Assembly (NCBI GenBank): GCA_013375355.1
Contig: JABXJV010000184.1
Coordinates: 1-41,022 of the forward strand
From: Candidatus Helarchaeota archaeon
Lineage (GTDB): Archaea; Asgardarchaeota; Lokiarchaeia; Helarchaeales; JABXJV01
Direction of reading: 5' to 3'
DNA length: 41,022 nt
This document shows positions 1 to 7,842 of the stretch, one piece after another; position 1 is the stretch's first letter; each line of letters starts with the position of its first letter. The position numbers and the translations under genes were made by a program. Below the pieces are notes generated by a model. The model made no database searches. It was not told the origin of the DNA and saw only the letters and a list, made by a program, of their open reading frames with translations.

Positions 1-1005
1 GGATTTAAAGGATATGCTATAAGTTTAGGTTATTTTCAAGATCTAGATACAGAAATTCATTACGATAAATGTAAAGATGCAGGCATCTTAGTAGGGCGTA
101 GATCAGGAGTTGGGGGAGGTACTATCTTTGTGGACCGATCTAGCATGGCTATGGCAATGGTCGCTGACGAAAATAAAGAAGTTGTAAAGAAAGCCTTTCC
201 TGATATGGATACTGCATTTCATAAATTAGGTGCTGTTATAAAAAATGCATATGAGATTCTTGGAGTAAAAGATCCTTGGTATAAACATATCGGAGACATA
301 AAAATCGGAAAAGGGAGTAATGAAAGGAAAATAACAGGATTTGGTTTTGTAAACTTCGGTAATCTATTAATTTGTAATTGTATACTTTCAATTGGAGAGA
401 TGGACATCGATAAATTTATAGACTGTGCAAATATCCCTCCAGAAAAAATTAAAGACAAGAATTTTACTCAAATCGCAGATTATTTAAAGGGAGGGATCAC
501 AAGCATCGAAAGGGAAACTGGTTACTGTCCAACATTTGAAGAAGTTAAAGATGCATTTTATGATTCTTTTAAAAATGAGTTAAATTTTGATTTTGAAATG
601 CATAAACGAACTGAAAAAGATATTAAGCGAATTGAAAAATCTATTGCTCGTGATGAACGTAAACATGGAGAAACTTTTCTTTTTGAGTTTTCTAGTAAGA
701 AAAAATTTGCCGATATTCCCAAAGAATGGAAAGTAAATTTTGGAAGATATAAATCACGAAAATTACTTGTTGCCCATTTGGTTACTAACCAAGAAATCAT
801 TGAAGATGTAATGTTTTCAGGAGACTTTTATTGTAAACCTACTGCATACTTATTTGAACTGGAGAGATCTTTAAAGGGATTGAATTATAAAGATCACAAA
901 TCTATCGAAAAAAAGATAAAAGAAATATTTAATCGCGAAGATTGGGAAATGCCCGAAGTAAATCCAGAAGATTTTATAGAAGTAATCAAAACAACAACAA
1001 AATAA
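1..1005 (+). CDS. lplA: Lipoate-protein ligase A family protein (5' truncated by window edge)
   Basis: The reading frame is open from base 1, so the gene begins before the window; the ATG at 130 is internal. The first visible residues hold the biotin/lipoate ligase nucleotide-binding signature GRRSGVGGGTIFVD (codons from about 97 to 138), a variant of the family's RRxSGGGxVFxD. The following 100 residues continue the catalytic fold, including FGFVNFGNLLICNCIL. The last 110 residues resemble the lipoate ligase accessory C-terminal domain, with the typical VMFSGDFYCKP and a helix ending SLKGL. Known role of the family: ATP-dependent activation of lipoate and transfer to a lysine of 2-oxoacid dehydrogenase E2 or glycine-cleavage H protein, in the cytoplasm. 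Catalytic and accessory domains are fused, whereas many archaea encode them separately. It converges with the RING gene, with no gap between their stop codons. Octanoate or biotin as substrate cannot be excluded. Confidence 0.8.
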   Translation, partial: GFKGYAISLGYFQDLDTEIHYDKCKDAGILVGRRSGVGGGTIFVDRSSMAMAMVADENKEVVKKAFPDMDTAFHKLGAVIKNAYEILGVKDPWYKHIGDIKIGKGSNERKITGFGFVNFGNLLICNCILSIGEMDIDKFIDCANIPPEKIKDKNFTQIADYLKGGITSIERETGYCPTFEEVKDAFYDSFKNELNFDFEMHKRTEKDIKRIEKSIARDERKHGETFLFEFSSKKKFADIPKEWKVNFGRYKSRKLLVAHLVTNQEIIEDVMFSGDFYCKPTAYLFELERSLKGLNYKDHKSIEKKIKEIFNREDWEMPEVNPEDFIEVIKTTTK

Positions 1006-2310
1006 TTACCAAATACTAATGTGTTCTTGACATATTGGACATTTTTGAGAGTGTTTTACATATTCTTTCCAACAACATTTATGGAAAATTCTTTTACAAT
1101 GCGTACACCTTATTTGACATTCAAACTCTCCCTGAACTCCAGGAATTGTTCCTGAAACATTTTTTGAGCAATAAGGACAAACCAAATTTTTACATGTACT
1201 GCATACGAATTTAGAGGTTTCTGCCATACTATCTCTTAAAATATTAAAAAATTCAGCTAAATTAGAAGCAGGAAACCATTCAATAATGAAATCATTAATT
1301 GCATTTTGAAATTTTTCTGAAAGTTGTTGATCTTCGGGTAAAGTAACTAGGTTTATAGCTGGTGGAGAAGAAGGATAGTTATTAGGAATTTGAATATCAA
1401 ATTTATATTTTTTAGGATTTGTTTTAGATTCTGTAAGAGAAACATGAATGATATTATTAACTGATTCAAATACCGCATCTAAATCTTTTTGTTTCAAAAG
1501 TTTCAATTCTAAATTAATTCTTAATTTCTTATCTAAAATCCCTGAAATTTCTCTAAGTATGTGAACAACATGACTACTAGTCGGATTCCAAGATCTTATT
1601 GATTTTAAACTATCTAAAAAAATGAATTTTTCCATTTTTTGAGAGGGAATGATTTTTGGGAGTTGAGGAAAGTCTTTCAAGTCAACTTCAAGATCAAATT
1701 CTTCAGCATCCAAACTGTAAATATGAATTTTTAATTTAGTTGATAATTCTGTGGGTTGTTCAACATCAAATTCATGATAAAGACTTTGGACTTCCTCATC
1801 TAGTCTTGATTTTCCCAGAATTTCTTCTTCAATTGTTCGAAGAATATCAACAAGATGAGCTGGAGGTTGTTGCGGAAAATCTTTAATTATGGCAATTGAA
1901 TTTGGAGGTCCGAGGAGATCTGTCAGTCCTGGAGGAAATGAAATTTCAATTCGATTTGGATAATTTTGGCATTTAAGTTCTACTAGATAATAAGTGCCAA
2001 TTGAGGAATAAAAATCTACTTTAATATGAGTTACATTTTCAGGATTTAATTCCACTTGAAAATTATTAATTACTGATTCTATCTCTTTTTTTAAAATTTT
2101 TTCTTGTTCAGACAAATTTTTTTCTATTGAAGTAATTTTATTTGAAATTTCTTTATTTTTCTTTTCTATTTCTTCTACTTTTGAGGTATATTGAGATAAA
2201 TTAATTTGTCCTGAATTAAAATCACTTTTTAATTCAAAATTCTTTAGATTATTTTTTTCAATCTCTTCTTCTAATTTGAAAATTAAATCTAAAGGTTTTA
2301 AAGAATTCAT
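1006..2310 (-). CDS. Coiled coil, three E2/RWD-like domains and C-terminal RING: putative ubiquitin E3 ligase
   Basis: A 434-residue protein. Residues 1-70 are Lys/Glu/Asn-rich and predicted coiled coil. Three segments follow (about 85-165, 175-265, 270-362), each ending in the E2/RWD-type closing helix (PPAHLVDILRTIEEEIL; SWNPTSSHVVHILREISGIL; EWFPASNLAEFFNILRDSM). The third has the RWD hallmark YPSSPP. No segment shows an E2 catalytic Cys, so they look like non-catalytic UEV/RWD folds. The C-terminus has zinc ligands C370, C373, C378, C381, C398, C402, C405, H410, C412, C413, C424 and C427, with GTIP before the central Cys and FHKCCW and CPIC after it. That pattern is close to the RINGs of FANCL and listerin, and E2-like x3 plus RING is the FANCL layout. 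It is last in an operon behind the roadblock and 90-aa genes; an AGGT lies upstream of the ATG. The E3 role is inferred. Confidence 0.72.
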   Translation of the reverse strand: MNSLKPLDLIFKLEEEIEKNNLKNFELKSDFNSGQINLSQYTSKVEEIEKKNKEISNKITSIEKNLSEQEKILKKEIESVINNFQVELNPENVTHIKVDFYSSIGTYYLVELKCQNYPNRIEISFPPGLTDLLGPPNSIAIIKDFPQQPPAHLVDILRTIEEEILGKSRLDEEVQSLYHEFDVEQPTELSTKLKIHIYSLDAEEFDLEVDLKDFPQLPKIIPSQKMEKFIFLDSLKSIRSWNPTSSHVVHILREISGILDKKLRINLELKLLKQKDLDAVFESVNNIIHVSLTESKTNPKKYKFDIQIPNNYPSSPPAINLVTLPEDQQLSEKFQNAINDFIIEWFPASNLAEFFNILRDSMAETSKFVCSTCKNLVCPYCSKNVSGTIPGVQGEFECQIRCTHCKRIFHKCCWKEYVKHSQKCPICQEHISIW

Positions 2311-2359
2311 TGAAATTTTAACCTGGAAAATTTCTTTACATGTTTTTAAAAACGGATTT

Positions 2360-2632
2360 TTAAGAAATTTTTTGCTCTCTCAATGCTTTTCCTAGTGTTT
2401 TTCCCCATTTCTCTGCTAAATCTGCCATTATGCCATCAATAGGATCCTGAATTACATCATAACCCCTTAAATCATCTAGAAATTTCCATAGCTGTAATTT
2501 AGTTGCTTTTTTACGAAGATCTCTTCTCGGAAATCTCTTTAAAAACCCATCAATTTTTCCTTTAATTTCAAGACTTAATTTAGTCTTCTTACTTAATTCC
2601 ATAAAATTTTGAATAATTGTACGTGAATTCAT
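2360..2632 (-). CDS. Small basic helical protein of unknown function
   Basis: A 90-residue protein that I do not recognise. It is rich in Lys, Leu and Arg, has no Cys, signal peptide or membrane segment, and reads as an all-helical fold, with a very basic stretch around residues 31-47 (KRFPRRDLRKKATKLQLWKF) and an amphipathic C-terminal helix. Its ATG lies only 5 bases after the roadblock stop codon, and the RWD/RING gene follows 49 bases later, so the three are almost surely co-transcribed. The basic character would suit an adaptor or nucleic-acid-binding role, but the sequence does not show one. It is probably a real gene because of its tight spacing and its lack of competing frames. Confidence 0.6.
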   Translation of the reverse strand: MNSRTIIQNFMELSKKTKLSLEIKGKIDGFLKRFPRRDLRKKATKLQLWKFLDDLRGYDVIQDPIDGIMADLAEKWGKTLGKALREQKIS

Positions 2633-2637
2633 TTAGT

Positions 2638-3087
2638 TCACATCGTATGAATTTTTAAATCTGAAAAATCTACATCTTTTTTCATTGGTTGTTTAGGACT
2701 TAAAGGTAATTTGGCGATTTCTGTAGCTGCTTGATTTAAGGCTAAGAGAGTGATTCCTAAAGATGCACCAGCTGGCAAATTTACTAAAATAAGTGCGTTT
2801 TTTCCTGCACTTTTGACAATCATTTGTCCATTTTCAGAATCGATTAACATTTTAGATAAAGTTCCATGTTCATACATGTCTGTGCTTCGTGTGGCTAAAG
2901 CAAGGATACTAGCTCCTAACCCCGCAGCCACAATTTCAGTCTCATTATCTAGGGGTTTATTTGTTTCCTTATTAAATGAAGTTATTGGTAGTCCATTTTT
3001 ATCTATAATTACTGCAGATTTTATGGCAGTAGTTTCAAGCATCTTTCTTAGGATATCATGCAGTTGCATCTCAATTTTTTTTGACAT
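2638..3087 (-). CDS. Roadblock/LC7 domain protein
   Basis: A 149-residue single-domain roadblock/LC7 protein. The first helix (KIEMQLHDILRKMLETT) leads into the typical AVIIDKNGLPITS strands, the central helix EIVAAGLGASILALATRS, and the paired strands MLIDSENGQMIVKSAG and NALILVNLPAG. The last 25 residues form a charged tail. Roadblock proteins dimerise and act as platforms or GTPase-activating partners for small GTPases (MglB with MglA in bacteria; Ragulator and dynein light chains in eukaryotes), and they are much expanded in Asgard genomes. It is the first gene of a minus-strand operon with the 90-aa and E2-like/RING genes, which hints that the platform may recruit the putative E3. No GTPase gene lies in the operon itself; the nearest is about 6 kb away. 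A GGACGG stretch lies 14 bases upstream of the ATG. Confidence 0.85.
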   Translation of the reverse strand: MSKKIEMQLHDILRKMLETTAIKSAVIIDKNGLPITSFNKETNKPLDNETEIVAAGLGASILALATRSTDMYEHGTLSKMLIDSENGQMIVKSAGKNALILVNLPAGASLGITLLALNQAATEIAKLPLSPKQPMKKDVDFSDLKIHTM

Positions 3088-3276
3088 TAAAGTTTTCCGT
3101 CCATAACAGTAATAAGAAATAACGATGTTTGGATTATTTTCTAATATTTCATAATATTTTAAATTATTTTTCCCTATCTGGATAATATCTAAACATTATC
3201 ATAAATATAAAATGTTGACAAAAAAAAGAATTTTATAAGATTATAATAATATTTATCGAGTTTAGTTCTCTTATTA

Positions 3277-4149
3277 TTAGATTCCTACATCTATATCTCT
3301 AAAAAATTTTCTAGCAAATTCTTTGAATGCGAATATTTCATCATTCGACATAGGATTTCCATCTATTTCTACATTACCTAGTGTTTCAAATGAATGTAAA
3401 TAATCAACATTTTGAATTTTATTATTCCTCAGATACAAATATAGATTGTTTCTTTCTTTATCTAGATGAGATAATCCTTCTAACTTTGAAATTAAGTTAT
3501 TATCAAGATTAATCCATTTTAAATTCTTAAGATTTTCGAGATTTTCTATTCTTTGTATGTTATTGTGACTTAAACCAAGGTTTTTTAATGATATTAATTT
3601 CCCTAATGCTTCAATTTTCTGGATATTATTTTCATCTAAATCTAAATAATTTAAACTCCTCAAATTTTCTAAATTTTCAATTTTAGAGATTTGGTTATTT
3701 ATAATTGATAGAGATGTCAGATTCTCTAATTTTTCAAGTCCTTAGATTTTACTAATATAATTTACATCCAGTTTCAGAATCCTCAAGTTTATTAGGTTCT
3801 CTAACCCTGTTATTTTTTTAATTTTATTTGATCTCAAATCTAATGATTGTAAATTTACAATTTTTTCTAGGTTCTTAATCTCCTTAACTCCACAATTTAG
3901 AAAAGATAATCTTATGATTTCTCTCTCGTGATCCATATTTAATCTGGTTAATAAATCTAAAATATCCCCTTCTCTAACTGCTACATTCTCGAAATATAGA
4001 CTTTGAAATGGTCTTAAATTTTCTATTCCTTTAATTACATGAAGATTTAATAAAGTTAAATCTCTTACTTTAAGCTGAAGTTCATTGAATTGATTCTCTG
4101 TTAGGAAAAATTTCTCGTTATTAATTTCTACATAATTTTTAAACTGCAT
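3277..4149 (-). pseudogene. SDS22-like leucine-rich-repeat protein, interrupted by an in-frame TAA
   Basis: One 290-codon LRR frame runs from the ATG at 4149 to the stop at 3277 but is cut by TAA at 3742-3744. Both halves are in the same frame, and the repeat register continues across the stop: ...NYISKI, stop, GLEKLENLTSLSI.... The normal residue there is Glu (compare SKLEGL and ISKIENLENL elsewhere in the protein), so one G-to-T change of GAA explains it. The N-terminal 50 residues (MQFKNYVEINNEKFF) are a separate cap. About eight 22-residue repeats of the type L-x-x-L-x-L-x-x-N-x-I-x-x-I-x-x-L-x-x-L follow, then a C-terminal cap (GNPMSNDEIFAFKEFARKFF). LRRs of this type bind proteins. An ATG at 3663 could restart the second half. 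This is a recent nonsense mutation, a sequencing error or, less likely, readthrough. Confidence 0.75.
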
Positions 4150-4510
4150 AATTATTAATATGACATAATAAAATATAAAGTTTTTAATATATTAAGGTCA
4201 ATAGAATGCGCAAATTTTAAAAATATTCGTATTTTATATGAAATTTTTTTCTATCGCTAAAAATATATTTTCTATTAACCCGAATTATGCTTTATATTTT
4301 GGTAAAAGCAAATTCAAAGGAATTTTTTATGTATGAGCTTTTACTGAAGTTTCAAAAATTTCTTATCATTAATTACTACATAATTTTTTAATGACATAAG
4401 TGTTTTAATGAAATAATAAAATCCATAAAAAGTTTTAAAAATGTTCAATCTCTAATTGAAATCTTACATAAATATATTAAATTTTATCATTATAACTACG
4501 AGGAAACAAG
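4150..4510. promoter_or_regulatory. Divergent intergenic region between the LRR gene and UbiA gene
   Basis: This 361-base AT-rich spacer separates divergent genes and should hold promoters for both. It contains the decayed LRR 5' copy (4341-4440). Just before the UbiA ATG the sequence ACGAGGAAACAAG gives a plausible Shine-Dalgarno (GAGG). A TATA-like AAATATATTAAAT lies at about 4471-4483. I see no RNA gene or further conserved ORF. Confidence 0.4.
4341..4440 (-). pseudogene. Degraded duplicate of the LRR gene's 5' end and upstream region
   Basis: Reading the minus strand from an ATG at 4397 gives MSLKNYVVINDKKFLKLQ followed by TAA at 4341-4343. This matches the start of the adjacent LRR gene (MQFKNYVEINNEKFF) at most positions. 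The bases upstream of the two ATGs are also related: both have an ATGA(A/C)ATAATAAAAT-type block followed by AAGTTTT. No further LRR coding sequence follows, so this is a truncated tandem copy that kept its promoter-proximal part. It could still be transcribed towards the LRR gene. Confidence 0.55.
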
Positions 4511-5563
4511 ATGTCTAAACTTAGAAAATATATTATGCTTCTAAGACCGCAACAACAATATAAGAACGCTTTAATTTTTATGGGACCTATTTTTGGTTTA
4601 AATTTTTTAAATTTAGATGTGCTATGGAAACTACTAAACTTTCATTTAATCGGTCCCTTAATTTTCAGAGTTAGTCCCTATGATTCGCTATTTAATATTA
4701 ATTTGTACATCACTCTTATTATCGGATTTTTTTGTCTTTCTGGAGTCTCGGGAGCCAACTATATAATCAACGATATTATCGATATAGAGAAGGATAAACT
4801 GCATGAGGATAAAAAAGAAAGACCGCTTCCGTCCGGCGAAATATCAGTTAGATCTGCAAAGATTCTTTGCGCTATTCTTTTGATCGGAAGTATTAGTGCC
4901 GCTTTCTATTTCAATCCTTACTTTTTATTCGAACATCCTGTATTTGGATATTTGATATTTCCCGATATCATATTTGGGTTCCCATGGTCGGGGGTGATGG
5001 TTATACTCGTATTTTTGACAGGTCTTCTTTATAATCTTAAATTGAAAAACATAGCTTTTGCAGACGTGATAACTATATCTGTTAATTATGTATGGAGGGC
5101 GATAACTGGTTGTTTTTTAGCCTTAATAGATATCTCTGCATGGTTAATTATAATAATATTTTTAGCAGCATTGTTTATTTCTCTTTGTAAGAGAAAAGCA
5201 GACTTGGATCTTCTACAAGAAGATGCTCAAAAACATAAAGCTATCTATGAATATTATTCTCCAACATTAATTGAAAATTATATCGTTATAAGCGGAACAA
5301 GTTTTCTGCTTGTATACCTTTTATACACAATCCAAAAAGAAACTTATTTTGGGTTTGGATGGCTATCAATTACGTTACCATTTGCATTTTTCTTTATTAT
5401 GAGATATATGTACCTTGTGTATTCTAAAACATCTATTCCTAGAAAATTTCAAAAAGTTTTTTTCGACAGACAAACATTATATAACTTTATTTGCTGGGGA
5501 AGTATTGTCGTTTTTGTTTTATATTACTCTCAAATAGGCTTTTTCTTGAGTCTGATATTTTAA
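4511..5563 (+). CDS. UbiA-family prenyltransferase, decaprenyl-phosphate phosphoribosyltransferase-like
   Basis: A 350-residue integral membrane protein with about eight or nine hydrophobic segments. The first Asp-rich motif is NDIIDIEKDKLHEDKKERPL followed by PSGE (about residues 86-109), which matches the UbiA signature NDxxDxxxD and continues as in DPPR synthases (HPxKxxRPLASG). The second conserved region is SLCKRKADLDLLQEDAQKH, again like the KRxAEL segment of DPPR synthases rather than the DxxxD of quinone-pathway enzymes. UbiA enzymes transfer a polyprenyl group at the membrane; this subgroup joins polyprenyl phosphate to phosphoribose or related sugars, which would fit the surface-sugar genes downstream. 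The bulky loop around residues 130-160 (FNPYFLFEHPVFGYLIFPD) is longer than usual. A geranylgeranylglyceryl phosphate synthase role is less likely. It converges with rtcB, with a shared terminator. Confidence 0.72.
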   Translation: MSKLRKYIMLLRPQQQYKNALIFMGPIFGLNFLNLDVLWKLLNFHLIGPLIFRVSPYDSLFNINLYITLIIGFFCLSGVSGANYIINDIIDIEKDKLHEDKKERPLPSGEISVRSAKILCAILLIGSISAAFYFNPYFLFEHPVFGYLIFPDIIFGFPWSGVMVILVFLTGLLYNLKLKNIAFADVITISVNYVWRAITGCFLALIDISAWLIIIIFLAALFISLCKRKADLDLLQEDAQKHKAIYEYYSPTLIENYIVISGTSFLLVYLLYTIQKETYFGFGWLSITLPFAFFFIMRYMYLVYSKTSIPRKFQKVFFDRQTLYNFICWGSIVVFVLYYSQIGFFLSLIF

Positions 5564-5592
5564 AAAAGAAAAAAATAATTTTTTTATTCTTT
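5562..5592. terminator. Shared convergent terminator between the UbiA gene and rtcB
   Basis: The 29-base gap between the two stop codons is an imperfect A-run/T-run inverted repeat (AAAAAAGAAAAAAATAA against TTTTTTTATTCTTTTT). It gives each strand a poly-U tract right after its stop codon, which is the usual archaeal termination signal. Called from base composition and position only. Confidence 0.5.
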
Positions 5593-7056
5593 TTATCCTT
5601 TAGTAACCCCAATCGGCACCATTCTAACTAATTTTTTTGCTATTTCTAGTTTATCACTAACTTTGGCAACCAAATCAATATCTTTATAGGCTTTTGGAGC
5701 TTCTTCGCTTATAATTTTCATAGATGCAGCTTTTACATAAGTCCCTCTACTTTGAAGTTCTTTTTTTATAGTTTCGCCCCAAAATCTTCTCTTAGCCGCA
5801 GATCTAGATAAAACTCTGCCTGCACCATGTGCTGTTGAACCAAAAGATAATTCTAATGAACGTTTTCCACCAAGTAACAAATATGATGCTGTTCCCATGC
5901 TACCAGGAAGTAATACTGGTTGTCCAATCTCCTTATATGCGGTATTTAATGCCGGATGAAAAGGAGGAAATGCTCTTGTTGCACCTTTACGATGAACACA
6001 AAATGTTTTCTTTTCGCCATTAATTTTATGTTCTTCTATTTTAGCAATATTGTGGGCTACATCATAAATAAGATTTAAATCTAAGTCTTCAGCTGAGGTA
6101 TTAAATAATTTCGCAAAACTGCTTCTAACCCAGTGCATAATCATTTGTCTATTTGCCCATGCAAAATTTGCTGCGCAAGCCATTGCTTTTAAATATCGTT
6201 GACCTTCAGCACTAGAAACTGGTGCACATGCTAATTCTCTGTCTGGTAATTTTATTTTATATTTATGCATTGCTCGCTCCATTTCCCTCAAATAATCTGT
6301 GCATATTTGATGCCCAAAACCTCGACTTCCCGAATGAATCATGACTAGAATTTGCCCTGGCTCATATATTTTCATTTTTTTTGCAATTGCTTCATCATAT
6401 ATTTTGTCTACTTTTTGAATCTCTAAAAAGTGATTTCCAGACCCCAAACTACCTAATTGTGGAATCCCTCTTTCTTTTGCTCTATTTGAAATGGTGTGTG
6501 CGTCAGCTCCAGCCAATTTTCCACCTTCTTCTGCATGATTTAAATCTTCTGGCCACCCATAACCATTTTCTACAGCCCATTCCATACCAGTTTCCGCTGC
6601 TTGGTCTAGCTCATTTCTTGATAATCGAATTTTTCCTTTAGAACCTAATCCTGATGGAACATTTCTAAAAAGTGAATTTATTAATTCCTTTAATTGTTTA
6701 ATATCTTTTTGAAAAAGGTTGGTTCTAACTAATCGTACACCACAATTGATGTCGTACCCAACCCCTCCTGGCGAAACTACTCCCTTTTCTACATCTATAG
6801 CAGCAACTCCGCCTATAGGGAAACCGTAACCTTGATGTGCATCAGGAAGAATAGCGGAAAACTTAGTAATACCTGGTAGAAAAGTGATATTAGACGCTTG
6901 CTGGAGTGTTCGATCCCTTTTCATAGCTTCCAGCAATTGCTCATTACAATAAACTCTAGCAGGGACCTTCATTCCTTGCTTAAAAGTTGGGGAAATTTCA
7001 TATACGTATTCCTCTAACTTTTTAATCGGAATGTTCGATCTGTCAATTCTTGACAT
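5593..7056 (-). CDS. rtcB: RtcB tRNA-splicing ligase (3'-phosphate RNA ligase)
   Basis: A full-length 487-residue RtcB with no intein. Mn and GTP site motifs are all present: PDAHQGYGFPIGG (71-83), GGVGYDINCGVRL with D102 and C105, GSLGSGNHFLE, HSGSRGFGHQ, the VHRKGATRAFPP loop, PGSMGTASY, and STAHGAGRVLSR, which carries the His that becomes guanylylated. The enzyme joins RNA 2',3'-cyclic phosphate or 3'-phosphate ends to 5'-OH ends, and in archaea completes tRNA splicing in the cytoplasm. The archease gene lies 190 bases upstream on the same strand, the common RtcB-archease pairing. The window also holds an intron-bearing tRNA-Ser, a likely substrate. The gene reads to an ATG at 7056; TAATATG context with weak SD suggests a short-leader or leaderless transcript. 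Confidence 0.97.
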   Translation of the reverse strand: MSRIDRSNIPIKKLEEYVYEISPTFKQGMKVPARVYCNEQLLEAMKRDRTLQQASNITFLPGITKFSAILPDAHQGYGFPIGGVAAIDVEKGVVSPGGVGYDINCGVRLVRTNLFQKDIKQLKELINSLFRNVPSGLGSKGKIRLSRNELDQAAETGMEWAVENGYGWPEDLNHAEEGGKLAGADAHTISNRAKERGIPQLGSLGSGNHFLEIQKVDKIYDEAIAKKMKIYEPGQILVMIHSGSRGFGHQICTDYLREMERAMHKYKIKLPDRELACAPVSSAEGQRYLKAMACAANFAWANRQMIMHWVRSSFAKLFNTSAEDLDLNLIYDVAHNIAKIEEHKINGEKKTFCVHRKGATRAFPPFHPALNTAYKEIGQPVLLPGSMGTASYLLLGGKRSLELSFGSTAHGAGRVLSRSAAKRRFWGETIKKELQSRGTYVKAASMKIISEEAPKAYKDIDLVAKVSDKLEIAKKLVRMVPIGVTKG

Positions 7057-7246
7057 ATTATTTTACCTCAGATATGTTATTAAAATAGAATTTTCAAACA
7101 TACTTATCTAATAAAATTCTAAAAATTAGGATCTTATGATATATCTGATAATTAATCAGCTTTAATTACCATATTATTTCAATTTATAAAATTGAATTAG
7201 TTTATTTAAGAATTTTGTTTTTAAGACAAATTTACATGAAAATTCT

Positions 7247-7675
7247 TTAAATATCCAGTACAAATCTTAAAATTACATTGTCAGATAATATTTTAATTTC
7301 CATTAAACTGTAAGTTGGAGCTTTTATTTCTGTTTTTGATTCATGCTTTTGGGGATCAAATTCTTCACCCCATAATTCCCCATACAACTCAATTTTCCCA
7401 TTTATTAATTTTAATTGATGTATTTTAATTTTAGAAAAAATAAGATTCTTTGTATCAAAAATATAAATCAATTCTCCAAGCCAATCAAAAAGCAAAGCCT
7501 CTCTATCCTCGGCTTGCAATCTAACTTCAAGTTTGATTATTGGTTCTATATGCTGTAGATTCGTCATTGTCGCAAAAACTGCTTTACCTGCTTCTTCAAA
7601 AGCTTCGCTCAAATTTCTAGCTTGTACTTCAATATATACATCGCTTATATGCTCAAGAAACTTAAAGCTTCCCAT
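7247..7675 (-). CDS. Archease, RtcB-activating protein
   Basis: A 142-residue archease. The family start is clear: FKFLEHISDVYIEVQARNLS then EAFEEAGKAVFATMTN, where the H-x-S/A-D motif (HISDV) supplies a metal ligand. The acidic C-terminal residues VLDI complete the typical fold, and the conserved EREALLFDWLGELIYIFDT-type segment is present as DREALLFDWLGELIYIFDT. Archease speeds RtcB guanylylation and lets it turn over more than once. It sits just upstream of rtcB on the same strand; the 190-base gap may allow separate promoters. Its start faces the longin-like gene on the other strand across a 167-base divergent promoter region. Confidence 0.93.
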   Translation of the reverse strand: MGSFKFLEHISDVYIEVQARNLSEAFEEAGKAVFATMTNLQHIEPIIKLEVRLQAEDREALLFDWLGELIYIFDTKNLIFSKIKIHQLKLINGKIELYGELWGEEFDPQKHESKTEIKAPTYSLMEIKILSDNVILRFVLDI

Positions 7676-7842
7676 TTTAAGTCAGTTCTAAATTCTTAAG
7701 TTAAAAAATTATTGTTTTGCATTAAAAAATCAATTTAAAATATACCTTTACCTATATAATTATATAAAAAACCAATTCAATTTGTTAACTTAAAATTATT
7801 TAATATTCACCTCCAAATATTATGTAAGATTCTAGAAAGAGA

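Noticed and set aside
5593..7056. A possible intein in RtcB
   Set aside because: The protein is of normal length, all motifs are adjacent and no intein splice blocks are seen.
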